The notes under the pieces are model-generated. The model was not told the DNA's origin, made no database searches, and saw only the letters and a list, made by a program, of their open reading frames with translations. A DNA stretch of 64,000 nucleotides from Bacteroidota bacterium (lineage in GTDB: Bacteria; Bacteroidota; Bacteroidia; Flavobacteriales; Flavobacteriaceae). Location of the stretch: positions 1 through 64,000 of the forward strand of contig JAEWCF010000058.1 of NCBI GenBank assembly GCA_023390775.1, in the 5' to 3' direction. Numbering within the stretch: position 1 is the stretch's first letter; the number at the start of each line of letters is the position of its first letter. Positions 26,302 to 34,008 of the stretch are shown in pieces. The position numbers and the translations under genes are program-made.

Positions 26302-27960
26302 TTATCGTCGGACGATCTTATGCGTGGATGTACCGACCGTTACCGCGTAAATACCCGCATGCAGGGACGCCATGTCGATCTTCCCCGATGCCACCGAACC
26401 CTCTAGCACGATTCGGCCCGCCATATCGGAAATGGTGTACGTCGATCCTTCAAAATCTTCGGAATTGACATAGACACTACCCGTCGTTGGATTTGGGTAC
26501 AGCGCCACGGAATGCATTTGTTCGCCCGGCAACGACAGTTCGGCCTGCGCGATTTTTACGAGGAAATTGTCGCGGAATGCCTCGGATGCAGCAAGTTGTT
26601 CACTGTCCGGCAGCGGGTTAAGGTCAACCTGGTTTTCAAATGCCGCCGAAAGGTAAATATGTCCCGTTTGGTCCATGCCCATCGTTGCCGTGTCGATAAA
26701 ATTCGAGCCCCCAAACCGGTGCGCCCAAACAAAGCTTCCGTCCTGGGAAAATTTCGCGAGGAAATTCTGCTGGGCATTGTCACCTTCCACAGGCCCCAGC
26801 GATTCTCCGTCAAATTGCATCGTCCCCGAAAAAAACCCGAAAACCAGCACTTCCTCTCCCGAAAGGGCCACGTCATAACTCTGACTTCCGAGGTCGGCAT
26901 TGAGATACCGGGCCCACGCGTTGGTGCCATCCGGATTGATCTTGACCACGTATCCGTTATAGAAATCGGAGGCGGTGAATTGCGCCACGCCAAAATCGAT
27001 ATTGCCCCCAAAATATCCCGTGAGCGCCATCGTGCCGTTATCGTTGACATCCACCGACATCCCGTAGAGGTGGTTGTCGGTTTGCGCGACTTTCATCGCA
27101 GTGACGAGTTCGCCATCCGGGTCAAGGCGCAAAAGATAGAGGCCGTCGTGATCGGCGGGAGTCGTGAGGTTAAAGGTCTCGCCCGATGGATCGAAATCGG
27201 CCGTGCCGGTGAAATTGCCTGTCAAATAAACATCGCCGTTGGGCATCACCTTCATGCCGGTGGCAAGTTCGAATTCGGTTCCGCCAAATTGTTTCGCCCA
27301 GACGAAGTTGCCGTTGGGATCGAGCTTCACCGCAAAACCATCGCCGCTGCCGGCAGGCGACATAAGGTATTCGGCCCCTGAAGGATCGAAATCCATCTCG
27401 AAGTAAAAATATCCGCCGAGGTAGACATTTCCGTTATTGTCGACGCCGATTCCGGTAGTGGACTCGTAATCGGTACCGCCGATGCTTTTGGCCCAGACCA
27501 GGTTGCCCTGAGGATCGAGTTTCATGACGAAGATGTCGAGGCTGCCCGTCGAAGTCAGGTTCAGCGTGCCCTCTCCCGGATCGAAATCACCGGTTTCCTG
27601 GTAGACGCCCGTTACGTAAACATTGCCTGCATGATCGGCCGTGATGGCGGTACCGTTGTCGCCGGAGATGCTGCCAACGCTTTTGGCCCACTGAAAAACG
27701 CCGTCGCTATTGGTCTTGGTGACAAAAATTTCGTAATCGGTGTCATGCGAGATAACATACTCGCCCATGCCGATGTCAAAATCGCAATCCATGGTATAAT
27801 ATCCAGTCGAATAAGTGTTCCCCGAAGCGTCGGTGTACGTGCTCACGACGACATCCTCGCCGTTGCCGCCGTAGCGCCCGGACCAGTTAAAAATTTGCGC
27901 TTCGGCCGCAAAGGGCAACGCGCCAAGCAGTGTGATCAATAATGCCAGTTTCGTTTTCAT
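26302..27960 (-). CDS. T9SS-exported repeat protein (SBBP/propeller-like)
   Basis: A 552-residue secreted protein. Signal peptide MKTKLALLITLLGALPFAAEA. The body is built of about eight repeats of 50-60 residues. Each contains a phrase like GNVYVTGVYQETGDFDPG followed by a WAKS(I/V)GG phrase, the pattern of the SBBP/beta-propeller repeats of Bacteroidota. The last 75 residues are a type A C-terminal sorting domain (VALYPNPTTGSVYVN ... GIYAVTVGTSTHKIVRR), which sends the protein through the type IX secretion system to the surface. Ligand and function are unknown. Confidence 0.9.
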   Translation of the reverse strand: MKTKLALLITLLGALPFAAEAQIFNWSGRYGGNGEDVVVSTYTDASGNTYSTGYYTMDCDFDIGMGEYVISHDTDYEIFVTKTNSDGVFQWAKSVGSISGDNGTAITADHAGNVYVTGVYQETGDFDPGEGTLNLTSTGSLDIFVMKLDPQGNLVWAKSIGGTDYESTTGIGVDNNGNVYLGGYFYFEMDFDPSGAEYLMSPAGSGDGFAVKLDPNGNFVWAKQFGGTEFELATGMKVMPNGDVYLTGNFTGTADFDPSGETFNLTTPADHDGLYLLRLDPDGELVTAMKVAQTDNHLYGMSVDVNDNGTMALTGYFGGNIDFGVAQFTASDFYNGYVVKINPDGTNAWARYLNADLGSQSYDVALSGEEVLVFGFFSGTMQFDGESLGPVEGDNAQQNFLAKFSQDGSFVWAHRFGGSNFIDTATMGMDQTGHIYLSAAFENQVDLNPLPDSEQLAASEAFRDNFLVKIAQAELSLPGEQMHSVALYPNPTTGSVYVNSEDFEGSTYTISDMAGRIVLEGSVASGKIDMASLHAGIYAVTVGTSTHKIVRR

Positions 27961-28449
27961 GATGATTGATTTTTGTACAAATTAAGGAAGATTCTTTACT
28001 GCGCGAGTCTCGATGCTTCCGTTGAGACGTGTTTGAGACGGGAAAACAGCCGAATTGCTACGATAATGGGCAAATTGGGCCCGTTGCTGTCTAAATGCCC
28101 GCTAAAAATATTAGGGGATTATTTCAAAGGAGATTGGGTGGGGCGGGATCGTTGCGGAATTACAATCACCTGCGGTGATTTCTGAAAAGCATTTTCCAAT
28201 GTTTGGGAAAATAAATGTATTGTTCTATCAGAATCACCTGCGGTGATCCAAGTCGCTCGCAAAAGGGGTTTGCGGCTAACGATTTAGGGATTACCTGCGG
28301 TGATCTTGAAAGGGAAGTTGCTTAAGGAGCACCTGCGGTGCTTAAATTGGCCTGCATTTTTTTTACGGCGGCCTCGTTCATAAAGAGGTTTGCGGCTAAT
28401 GATGTACCCTTTAGGGATTACCTGCGGTGATCCCTAAAGGGGGGCTGTC
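27961..28449. repeat. Intergenic array of ATCACC-TGC-GGTGAT palindromes
   Basis: No gene is seen in 27961-28571. Five palindromes with the core CACC-TGC-GGTG occur at 28164-28180, 28233-28247, 28289-28305, 28321-28345 and 28407-28441. The last has 16-bp arms with one G-T type mismatch (CCCTTTAGGGATTACC). The phrase GGTTTGCGGCTAA recurs between copies near 28267, 28388 and (partly) 28512. Spacing is irregular (about 32 to 110 bp), so this is not a CRISPR array. Confidence 0.85.
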
Positions 28450-28571
28450 CAGCCAAAATGCGCCGCTGGGCGCGGCTGAATTTTTTTTGGCCGCGGCCTC
28501 ACTCGCAAAAGGGTTTGCGGCTCGGCCGCGGCCAAAAAAAATGCGCGTCCTTCGGACGCGCATTTTGGCTG
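28450..28571. repeat. Nested inverted repeat beside tRNA-Ser
   Basis: Outer arms CAGCCAAAATGCGC (28450-28463) and GCGCATTTTGGCTG (28558-28571) are perfect complements. Inside them, 18-bp arms made of eight T/A and GGCCGCGGCC lie at 28481-28498 and 28524-28541. A third hairpin, AAATGCGCGTCC-TTCG-GACGCGCATTT type, lies at about 28540-28565 and shares bases with the outer right arm, so two folds compete. The block lies directly downstream of the tRNA 3' end and may terminate its transcript. Confidence 0.85.
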
Positions 28572-28659
28572 CAGAGAGGAAGGGATTCGAACCCTCGATA
28601 CCCTTTTGGAGTATACACACTTTCCAGGCGTGCGCCTTCGACCACTCGGCCACCTCTCT
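28572..28659 (-). tRNA. tRNA-Ser (anticodon GGA)
   Basis: Read on the minus strand, the acceptor arms AGAGAGG and CCTCTCT pair at the two ends with G as discriminator. The D-arm (GGCCGAGTGGTCGAAGGC), an anticodon stem-loop with loop CTGGAAA, a long class II variable arm, and the TpsiC arm GGGTTCGAATCCC all follow in order. The anticodon is GGA, which reads UCC and UCU serine codons. CCA is not encoded. Length is 88 nt. Confidence 0.96.
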
Positions 28660-28713
28660 AAGGGCTGCAAAGAACTCAAAAATTTTGCAGGATAAAAAAT
28701 AATCGGGTAAAAA

Positions 28714-29739
28714 TTAAGTCTGTTCGCCGCGGATCGGGGTTTCAAAGGCAACCGAAAATTCATCGGGAGATAAATTTTTCGCCAAAAGGATCATGAGCTT
28801 GGCGACGGCCGCTTCGGTGGTGATGTCTCCGCCCGAGATGACGCCAATTTCCCTTAACCGCGTGCTGGTTTCATATTGGCCCATGTTGACGCTTCCGCCC
28901 GAGCACTGGGTGACATTGACAACCGTCAGGCCCTTATTTATGGCGCTTTCAAGGGCATCGAGAAACCAGGTTGCCGTAGGCGCATTTCCGGAACCGTAGG
29001 TTTCCAAAATGATTCCACGCAAACCGGAAATGCCCAGAATGGACCGGAAAACCTGCGAATTAAGACCCGGAAAAATCTTGACTATGGCGATGTTATCGTC
29101 CAGCGCAGTATTGACGGCGAATGTTCCCGCATTGCCCGCAAGCAATAACTCGGTAGACACGCGCAGGTGAACGCCGGATTCGGCGAGCGCGGGATAATTG
29201 GGCGAAGCGAACGCGTTGAAGTGTTCGGCGTTGATCTTGGTCGTGCGGTTGCCCCTGTAAAGCTTATACTCAAAATAGAGGCAAACCTCGCGAACGACCG
29301 GCTTTCCGTTTTCTTGCAGGGCCGCGATCTGTATGGCCGTGATCAGGTTTTCCTTGGCATCGGTGCGCAGGTCGCCAATCGGAAGTTGAGAACCCGTAAA
29401 AATAACGGGCTTGTCGAGGTTTTCCAACATGAAGCTCAGTGCCGATGCCGAATAGGACATCGTATCGGAACCGTGCAAGACCACAAAACCGTCGAAGGCC
29501 TCGTAATGTTCGGCAATCATTTGCGCAATATTGACATAGTGCGCGATGTTCATGTCGGATGAATCGATCGGCTTATCGAAAGAAACCGTTTCGATCTCAC
29601 AATCAAGCAGGTTGATCTCCGGAATTCGCTGGAGCAATTTGGAAAAGTTGAAGGCCTTGAGCGCGCCGGTTTCAAAATCCTTCATCATCCCGATGGTCCC
29701 ACCGGTATAAAGCAGGAGGATGCGCGGTTTAGACGGCAT
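28714..29739 (-). CDS. ansA: Type I L-asparaginase
   Basis: Hydrolyses asparagine to aspartate and ammonia. The protein is 341 residues with no signal peptide, so it is the cytosolic type I form. Catalytic features are LLYTGGTIGMM (nucleophile Thr near residue 12), VLHGSDTMSYSASAL near residue 88, and the Lys region around residue 166. The ATG at 29739 lies 11 bp inside the end of the acyltransferase gene upstream, so the two are probably one transcript. tRNA-Ser lies 54 bp downstream on the same strand. Confidence 0.94.
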   Translation of the reverse strand: MPSKPRILLLYTGGTIGMMKDFETGALKAFNFSKLLQRIPEINLLDCEIETVSFDKPIDSSDMNIAHYVNIAQMIAEHYEAFDGFVVLHGSDTMSYSASALSFMLENLDKPVIFTGSQLPIGDLRTDAKENLITAIQIAALQENGKPVVREVCLYFEYKLYRGNRTTKINAEHFNAFASPNYPALAESGVHLRVSTELLLAGNAGTFAVNTALDDNIAIVKIFPGLNSQVFRSILGISGLRGIILETYGSGNAPTATWFLDALESAINKGLTVVNVTQCSGGSVNMGQYETSTRLREIGVISGGDITTEAAVAKLMILLAKNLSPDEFSVAFETPIRGEQT

Positions 29740-30865
29740 CGGCGTATTTGAGTTTGTTGATCACCGGATTGGCGTACATGGAAAGGAAATGCTGCAGGGT
29801 CAGCGGGTCGTTCTCGTTGATCCGAAGCTCCAGCCTCCGCTCAAACAGCGATTTCTCGTTTTCGGTATACCGGTCACGATAGGTATCGGTGTGGTGCAAA
29901 AGATCGTAAGCGATAAAGTTCGTCGGCCACAACTTATAACCCGTGATGACCGCATCGTCAATGACCTGCGCAAGCGCCTGTACCTGTTTATTGGTATTGT
30001 CCTGCGACGATGAAATTTCGTCGATTTCCCCATCCAGTATTTCGCCCACGTGGATGTGGATGCGCTTCTTTTGCCCCATGATCCCGCTCATCAGCGTGAT
30101 AAAATCCTCATTGCGTTCCTTGATGTAGATCTCGTCGCGGGCTTCGGCCAAAAGTTGAGGCATCTTGAGCGCATCGGTGGGGTCGTATTCATAGGAAATC
30201 GACACGGGGACGATCCTGATTTTTTTGAAATAATCCATGAGATTTACCTGGTCCGATCCCATGGCCAGCATCTTCAATACGCCCTGCTGCGTCGCGTCAT
30301 TTCCGTCTTTGGTACGGCCTTCGCGCTGCGCAATCCACACCGATCGGTTTTCCCTCCGGAGCAAATGTCGTATGTATTCGCTCATCAGTTTGGAACTTTG
30401 CAGCAATTCACGCGGCGGCAGCCCGCGTTGCACGAGGAAATTCCGGTTGAGGCGGCTCAGCGTATGCAGGAATTGCTTTCTCACAAGGTTGTCACCGATG
30501 GCAGAGGCGGTCATGACCAGCCCGTATTCAAAAAGGCTCGCGTTGAGCAGTGATGTGTCCAGGATGATATCCCGGTGATTGGAGATGAAGAGATAGGATT
30601 TTCCCGGCTCGAGTTTTTCAAAACCCGAAGTGGTCAGGCCTTCCGAAGTCTTCTCAAGTACCTTTTGTACCGATTTGTAAATGAAGTTGCACTGAAAGTC
30701 CCTGATCGAATGCGTGCGTTCCAGTTGCGACTTCAAAACCTCGTCATCCTGGTCCGGAAACGTGAAATTCATGAGCGCCTTCATCATCGGATGGTTCATC
30801 GACGACCGGATCGCCTCGTTTACTTCCGCGTCATAGAATGGGCGGATCGCATCAAATTTCGACAT
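29729..30865 (-). CDS. 1-acyl-glycerol-3-phosphate acyltransferase-like protein
   Basis: A 378-residue PlsC-superfamily acyltransferase. The acyltransferase motif NHRDIILD (NHxxxxD form, also HRDIILD) is near residue 96, and the second conserved region AQREGRTKDGNDATQ near residue 180 resembles the GxxRS/EGT-type block. It has no clear membrane helix. Length exceeds that of classic PlsC (about 240 residues), with an additional C-terminal region of unknown role, as in other Bacteroidota members annotated this way. It probably acylates lysophosphatidate or a related glycerolipid. It overlaps ansA by 11 bp. Confidence 0.85.
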   Translation of the reverse strand: MSKFDAIRPFYDAEVNEAIRSSMNHPMMKALMNFTFPDQDDEVLKSQLERTHSIRDFQCNFIYKSVQKVLEKTSEGLTTSGFEKLEPGKSYLFISNHRDIILDTSLLNASLFEYGLVMTASAIGDNLVRKQFLHTLSRLNRNFLVQRGLPPRELLQSSKLMSEYIRHLLRRENRSVWIAQREGRTKDGNDATQQGVLKMLAMGSDQVNLMDYFKKIRIVPVSISYEYDPTDALKMPQLLAEARDEIYIKERNEDFITLMSGIMGQKKRIHIHVGEILDGEIDEISSSQDNTNKQVQALAQVIDDAVITGYKLWPTNFIAYDLLHHTDTYRDRYTENEKSLFERRLELRINENDPLTLQHFLSMYANPVINKLKYADAV

Positions 30866-30923
30866 CGGGATTACTTTGATGGCAAATTAACACAATTTTC
30901 CGCGATTAGAGGTCAAACCGAAG

Positions 30924-31694
30924 TCAAATCCCGTAGATTTCACGCGAATTCTCAGTGGTCACGGCGGCGACTTCCTCCACGTCCAAACCATATAAACCGG
31001 CCACTTTTTGGGCGACCAGCGTGATATATGCACTCTCGTTGCGTTTCCCACGATGCGGCACGGGGGCGAGATAGGGCGCATCGGTCTCGAGGACAATTTC
31101 CTTCAACGGGATTTCGGCCAGGAATTTATCGACCCCGCCATTCTTGAAGGTTACGACTCCGCCGATACCGAGTTTCAGGTTGAGCGAAAGAGCCTGCTCT
31201 GCCTGAGCCTTATCGCCTGTAAAGCAGTGCAGGATTCCGCGCAAACCGTCTCCCCGCTCCGACTCAAGGACCTCGAACAGTTCATCAAACGCATCGCGGC
31301 AATGGATGTTGATGGGTAACTTGTGAGACTTTGCCAGACGGATCTGCCTTGCGAAAGCCTCCTGCTGGATGGGCAACGTCGATTTGTCCCAGTAGAGATC
31401 GATCCCGATTTCGCCAACCGCCACATATTTCCGCCGGGCGAGTTCTGCCTCGACAAACTTCAGTTCGCGTTCCCAACTCTCCGGCTTGACGTATACGGGG
31501 TGCAGCCCCATCATCAGGAAGACCTTCCCGGGATAATCTTTTTCAACCTCGAACATCGCCTCGGCATACGTTGAATCGATTGCCGGGACAAACATCCGGG
31601 ACACGCCGGAGTCAATCGCCCGACGCATCATCTCCCGGCGGTCGGCATCAAATTCAGCGCTGTAAAGGTGCGTGTGGGTGTCGGTAAGGACCAT
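30924..31694 (-). CDS. tatD: TatD family DNase
   Basis: A 256-residue cytosolic metal-dependent hydrolase with a TIM-barrel fold. The metal ligands are visible in TDTHTHLYS (residues 4-12), GEIGIDLY near residue 89, NIHCRDA near residue 128, HCFTG near residue 154, and ETDAPYLAP near residue 203. These are the five TatD signatures. Family members act as 3'-5' exonucleases or general deoxyribonucleases. The ATG at 31694 gives the family N-terminus. A -7 box TACCTTTG is upstream on the minus strand. Divergent from the aspartyl protease gene. Confidence 0.94.
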   Translation of the reverse strand: MVLTDTHTHLYSAEFDADRREMMRRAIDSGVSRMFVPAIDSTYAEAMFEVEKDYPGKVFLMMGLHPVYVKPESWERELKFVEAELARRKYVAVGEIGIDLYWDKSTLPIQQEAFARQIRLAKSHKLPINIHCRDAFDELFEVLESERGDGLRGILHCFTGDKAQAEQALSLNLKLGIGGVVTFKNGGVDKFLAEIPLKEIVLETDAPYLAPVPHRGKRNESAYITLVAQKVAGLYGLDVEEVAAVTTENSREIYGI

Positions 31695-31709
31695 AAAACA
31701 GGTTTGCGG

Positions 31710-31717
31710 CAAAGGTA
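31710..31717 (-). promoter_or_regulatory. Candidate -7 box of tatD
   Basis: TACCTTTG on the minus strand, 15 bp before the ATG. A convincing -33 TTG at the usual spacing is not seen. Confidence 0.4.
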
Positions 31718-31761
31718 CAAAGTTGGCAACTCTTTAACGGACGCAAGCCGGGCAATTGGCT

Positions 31762-31769
31762 TATTTTTG
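31762..31769 (+). promoter_or_regulatory. Candidate -7 box of the aspartyl protease gene
   Basis: TATTTTTG lies 16 bp before the ATG at 31786 and matches TAnnTTTG. No -33 TTG is found at the ideal distance. Confidence 0.4.
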
Positions 31770-31785
31770 TGTGAACCACACATTT

Positions 31786-32226
31786 ATGACGCATCTTTCG
31801 GAACTGCTCAAAAAAGAGGGATACTTCAAGATCCGGTTCAAGGTCAGCAAGACCAACCACTTGTTGCTGAAGGCCTCGATCAACGGGGTTCACGGCCTGT
31901 TTATCCTCGATACGGGGGCGTCCAACAGTTGCGTGGACTTCAGCATCGCCGAACATTTCAAACTCGACCCCATCCACAGCAGTACGATGGCCGCGGGAGC
32001 GGGCGCCACGGGAATGGTCACCAAAGTCGCAAAAAGCAATGTTCTCAAGGCAGGGCGGTGGAAATTCAGCGATTTTGAACTTGTGGTCTTTGACCTCTCG
32101 CATGTCAACCTCGCACTTGAACAGCACAAGGCCAAGCCGGTGCAGGGCATACTGGGCGCCGACATTTTGCTGCACGGGGAAGCCATCATCGACTACGCAA
32201 ACAGTTATTTGTATTTAAGGAAGTAG
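31786..32226 (+). CDS. Retropepsin-like aspartyl protease
   Basis: A 146-residue single-domain protein of the clan AA type. The catalytic motif is LFILDTGASNSCVDF with Asp at residue 42. The second conserved region, PVQGILGADIL near residue 122, has the hydrophobic-hydrophobic-Gly form of the family. It has no signal peptide, so it is probably cytosolic, and must dimerise to form an active site. The substrate is unknown. The ATG at 31786 follows a -7 box. The TAG stop is joined to a GC-rich repeat block. Confidence 0.85.
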   Translation: MTHLSELLKKEGYFKIRFKVSKTNHLLLKASINGVHGLFILDTGASNSCVDFSIAEHFKLDPIHSSTMAAGAGATGMVTKVAKSNVLKAGRWKFSDFELVVFDLSHVNLALEQHKAKPVQGILGADILLHGEAIIDYANSYLYLRK

Positions 32227-32460
32227 GGCGCGCCGGACGGCCGGGCTTTCGGCTATAGTCCTCGCTCCTTGCGTCGCTGCGGGCTGCCGCCTCTATCCCT
32301 CGCGCGAGCTGCAAGTCATCAGTCACAAGCTGTCAGCTGCTCTTTTGACTTTCCTCTTTCGACTTTTGACTATTTTCATTAGTCATTTACTCCGTATCGC
32401 TCCGAACCGTTCGCCCTCCGACATTCGTCATTGGACATTCGTCATTCGTCATTCAACTTT
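32227..32460. repeat. GC-rich stem block followed by heptad arrays
   Basis: 32227-32310 is a GC-rich block starting at the stop codon, with the order GGGCTTTCGGCTATAG, hairpin, GGCTGCCGCCTCTATCCC. It may be a relative of the composite element on pyrH and sucA. 32311-32387 is eleven heptads in unbroken register, drifting from GCAAGTC through GTCAGCT and TGACTTT to AGTCATT. 32419-32460 is six more (CGACATT, CGTCATT, GGACATT types), which end just before a weak promoter-like TACTTTAG. Confidence 0.75.
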
Positions 32461-32497
32461 TTTATTACTTTAGCCCCGAAATTACCTAAGAACCAAA

Positions 32498-33409
32498 ATG
32501 ATGAAAAGAAGCTTTACTTTAATGGCGATGTTGCTTTTAGCATGCGCATCGTTTGCACAACAGCCTTTCGGGCACCTGACGATCTTCTCTGAGGACGGCG
32601 ATAAATTCTACCTCGTGCTCAACGGCGAACGCATCAACGAGGTCGCACAGACCAACCTCCGCGTGGAAGACCTGACCCAGCCTCATTACAACGCAAAGAT
32701 CATTTTCGAGGATCCAACCCGCGCCGAGATTTCCAAGAACTATCTCCAGATCGCCGATGTCGACGGAATTTTCATGGATGTCACCTACAAGATCAAGCGC
32801 GACAAGAACAATCCCAAGAAAATGAAGCTCAACTACTACTCCATGACCGAGGTGGACCGCGGCTTCATTCCGCCCTCCAATGTTGTGGTGATGCATTACG
32901 GCCAACCGGCGCCACCGCCACCCGCTGCGAGCGTGACGCAAACCACGACAACCACGACCTCCGGAGGAATCCATGCCGGTGTGAGCGTGGGCGGAGTTGG
33001 TGTAAGTGTGTCGGTACACGATCCCAACATGCAGGTGACGCACACGCAAACCACGACTACGACCACAAGTTCGTCATCGCAGGGCGTGACCTACACGGAG
33101 ACTACCGGCTGCGCAAATAACCGTTGCATGGCGCAAAACAATTTCAACAGCGCACTTAACAACATCAAGAACCAGAACTTTGACGATACGCGCCTCAAGG
33201 TAGCCAAGCAAATCGCGCAGTCCAACTGCTTTACCGCCTCGCAAATTGCCGCGATCTGCAGGACTTTTTCTTTTGACGAATCAAAATTGGAATTTGCCAA
33301 ATTCGCCTACGATGCCTGCACCGAGCCATCGAATTATTTCAAAGTGAATGAGGTGTTCCAGTTCAGTTCGAATGTGGATGCGCTGACGGAGTATATTGCT
33401 TCAAAATAG
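32498..33409 (+). CDS. DUF4476 protein with Thr-rich tracts
   Basis: A 303-residue exported protein, signal peptide MMKRSFTLMAMLLLACASFA. Residues 22-140 form a beta-rich domain. Residues 145-205 are low-complexity, with two related stretches (VTQTTTTTTSGG and QTTTTTTSSSSQG) separated by a Gly/Val section. The last 95 residues (FNSALNNIKNQNFDDTRLKVAKQ ... SSNVDALTEYIASK) match DUF4476, a helical domain common in Bacteroidota exported proteins. Function is unknown. A repeat cassette with terminator-like hairpins begins at its stop. Confidence 0.87.
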   Translation: MMKRSFTLMAMLLLACASFAQQPFGHLTIFSEDGDKFYLVLNGERINEVAQTNLRVEDLTQPHYNAKIIFEDPTRAEISKNYLQIADVDGIFMDVTYKIKRDKNNPKKMKLNYYSMTEVDRGFIPPSNVVVMHYGQPAPPPPAASVTQTTTTTTSGGIHAGVSVGGVGVSVSVHDPNMQVTHTQTTTTTTSSSSQGVTYTETTGCANNRCMAQNNFNSALNNIKNQNFDDTRLKVAKQIAQSNCFTASQIAAICRTFSFDESKLEFAKFAYDACTEPSNYFKVNEVFQFSSNVDALTEYIASK

Positions 33410-34008
33410 CTATCAGCTGTCAGCTATCAGCTATCAGTTTGATTCCGGAAAACCTGAACTTTATAATTGCAAATCAAAAAAAAAAAGGGACCTTCATGCG
33501 AGGGTCTCTTTTCTTTTACTGAGTGTGATTAAAGTTGAAATGATCCGGCTTTGATTCGTTTGACGTTCGACGTTCGACATTTGTCATCAAAGTTGTCAGT
33601 CATCAGTCGTCAGTCATCAGTTAATTCCGGAAAACCTGAACTCCTCACATCCTACCATAAAAAAAAGAGACCGTCTTTCAAGGGTCTCTTTTCTTTTACT
33701 GAGTATGATTAAAGTTGAAATGATCCGGCATTGATCCGTTCGACATTCGACATTCGTCATTCGTCATTAATGTTGAAATGATCCGGCTTTGATTCGTTTG
33801 ACGTTCGACGTTCGACATTTGTCATTAAAGTCATCAGTCATCAGTTCATTGAGGAAACCGGACTTATAGTTTCAAATCATAAAAAAAGAGACCTTCATCA
33901 GAAGGTCTCTTTTCTTTTATTGTTAAATCAAAGTTCAAATGATCAGGTTTTGATTCATTCGACGTTCGACATTCGACGTTTGACGTTTGACGTTTGACGT
34001 TCGACATT
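33407..34008. repeat. Three-copy cassette: heptads plus GAGACC terminator hairpin
   Basis: This spacer has no gene. Three diverged units repeat the order: heptads of type CAGCTAT or CAGTCAT, the phrase TTCCGGAAAACCTGAACT, a hairpin in an A-to-T context, CTTTTACTGAGTATGATTAA, GTTGAAATGATCCGGCTTTG, then heptads of type GACGTTC/GACATTC. Hairpins are at about 33487-33508, 33665-33690 and 33887-33910. A 54-bp piece starting GTTGAAATGATCCGG is identical at 33534 and 33772. The array begins on the DUF4476 stop and ends on the odhB stop. Confidence 0.88.
33880..33918. terminator. Bidirectional terminator between DUF4476 gene and sucB
   Basis: The third cassette hairpin is perfect: AGAGACCTTC-ATCA-GAAGGTCTCT (33887-33910), with A residues before and T residues after. 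It can end both the plus-strand DUF4476 transcript and the minus-strand dehydrogenase transcript. Confidence 0.8.

Noticed and set aside
28164..28441. Possible CRISPR array of short palindromic repeats
   Set aside because: Repeat core is only 11-17 bp, arms vary and spacing is irregular.
28572..28659. Integration site of a mobile element at tRNA-Ser
   Set aside because: No integrase, no direct repeat of the tRNA end and no foreign genes are visible nearby; ansA follows directly.
32227..32310. Fragment of an rRNA or structured RNA gene
   Set aside because: The GC-rich block is too short, matches no RNA motif I know and has the block order of the dispersed repeat element.
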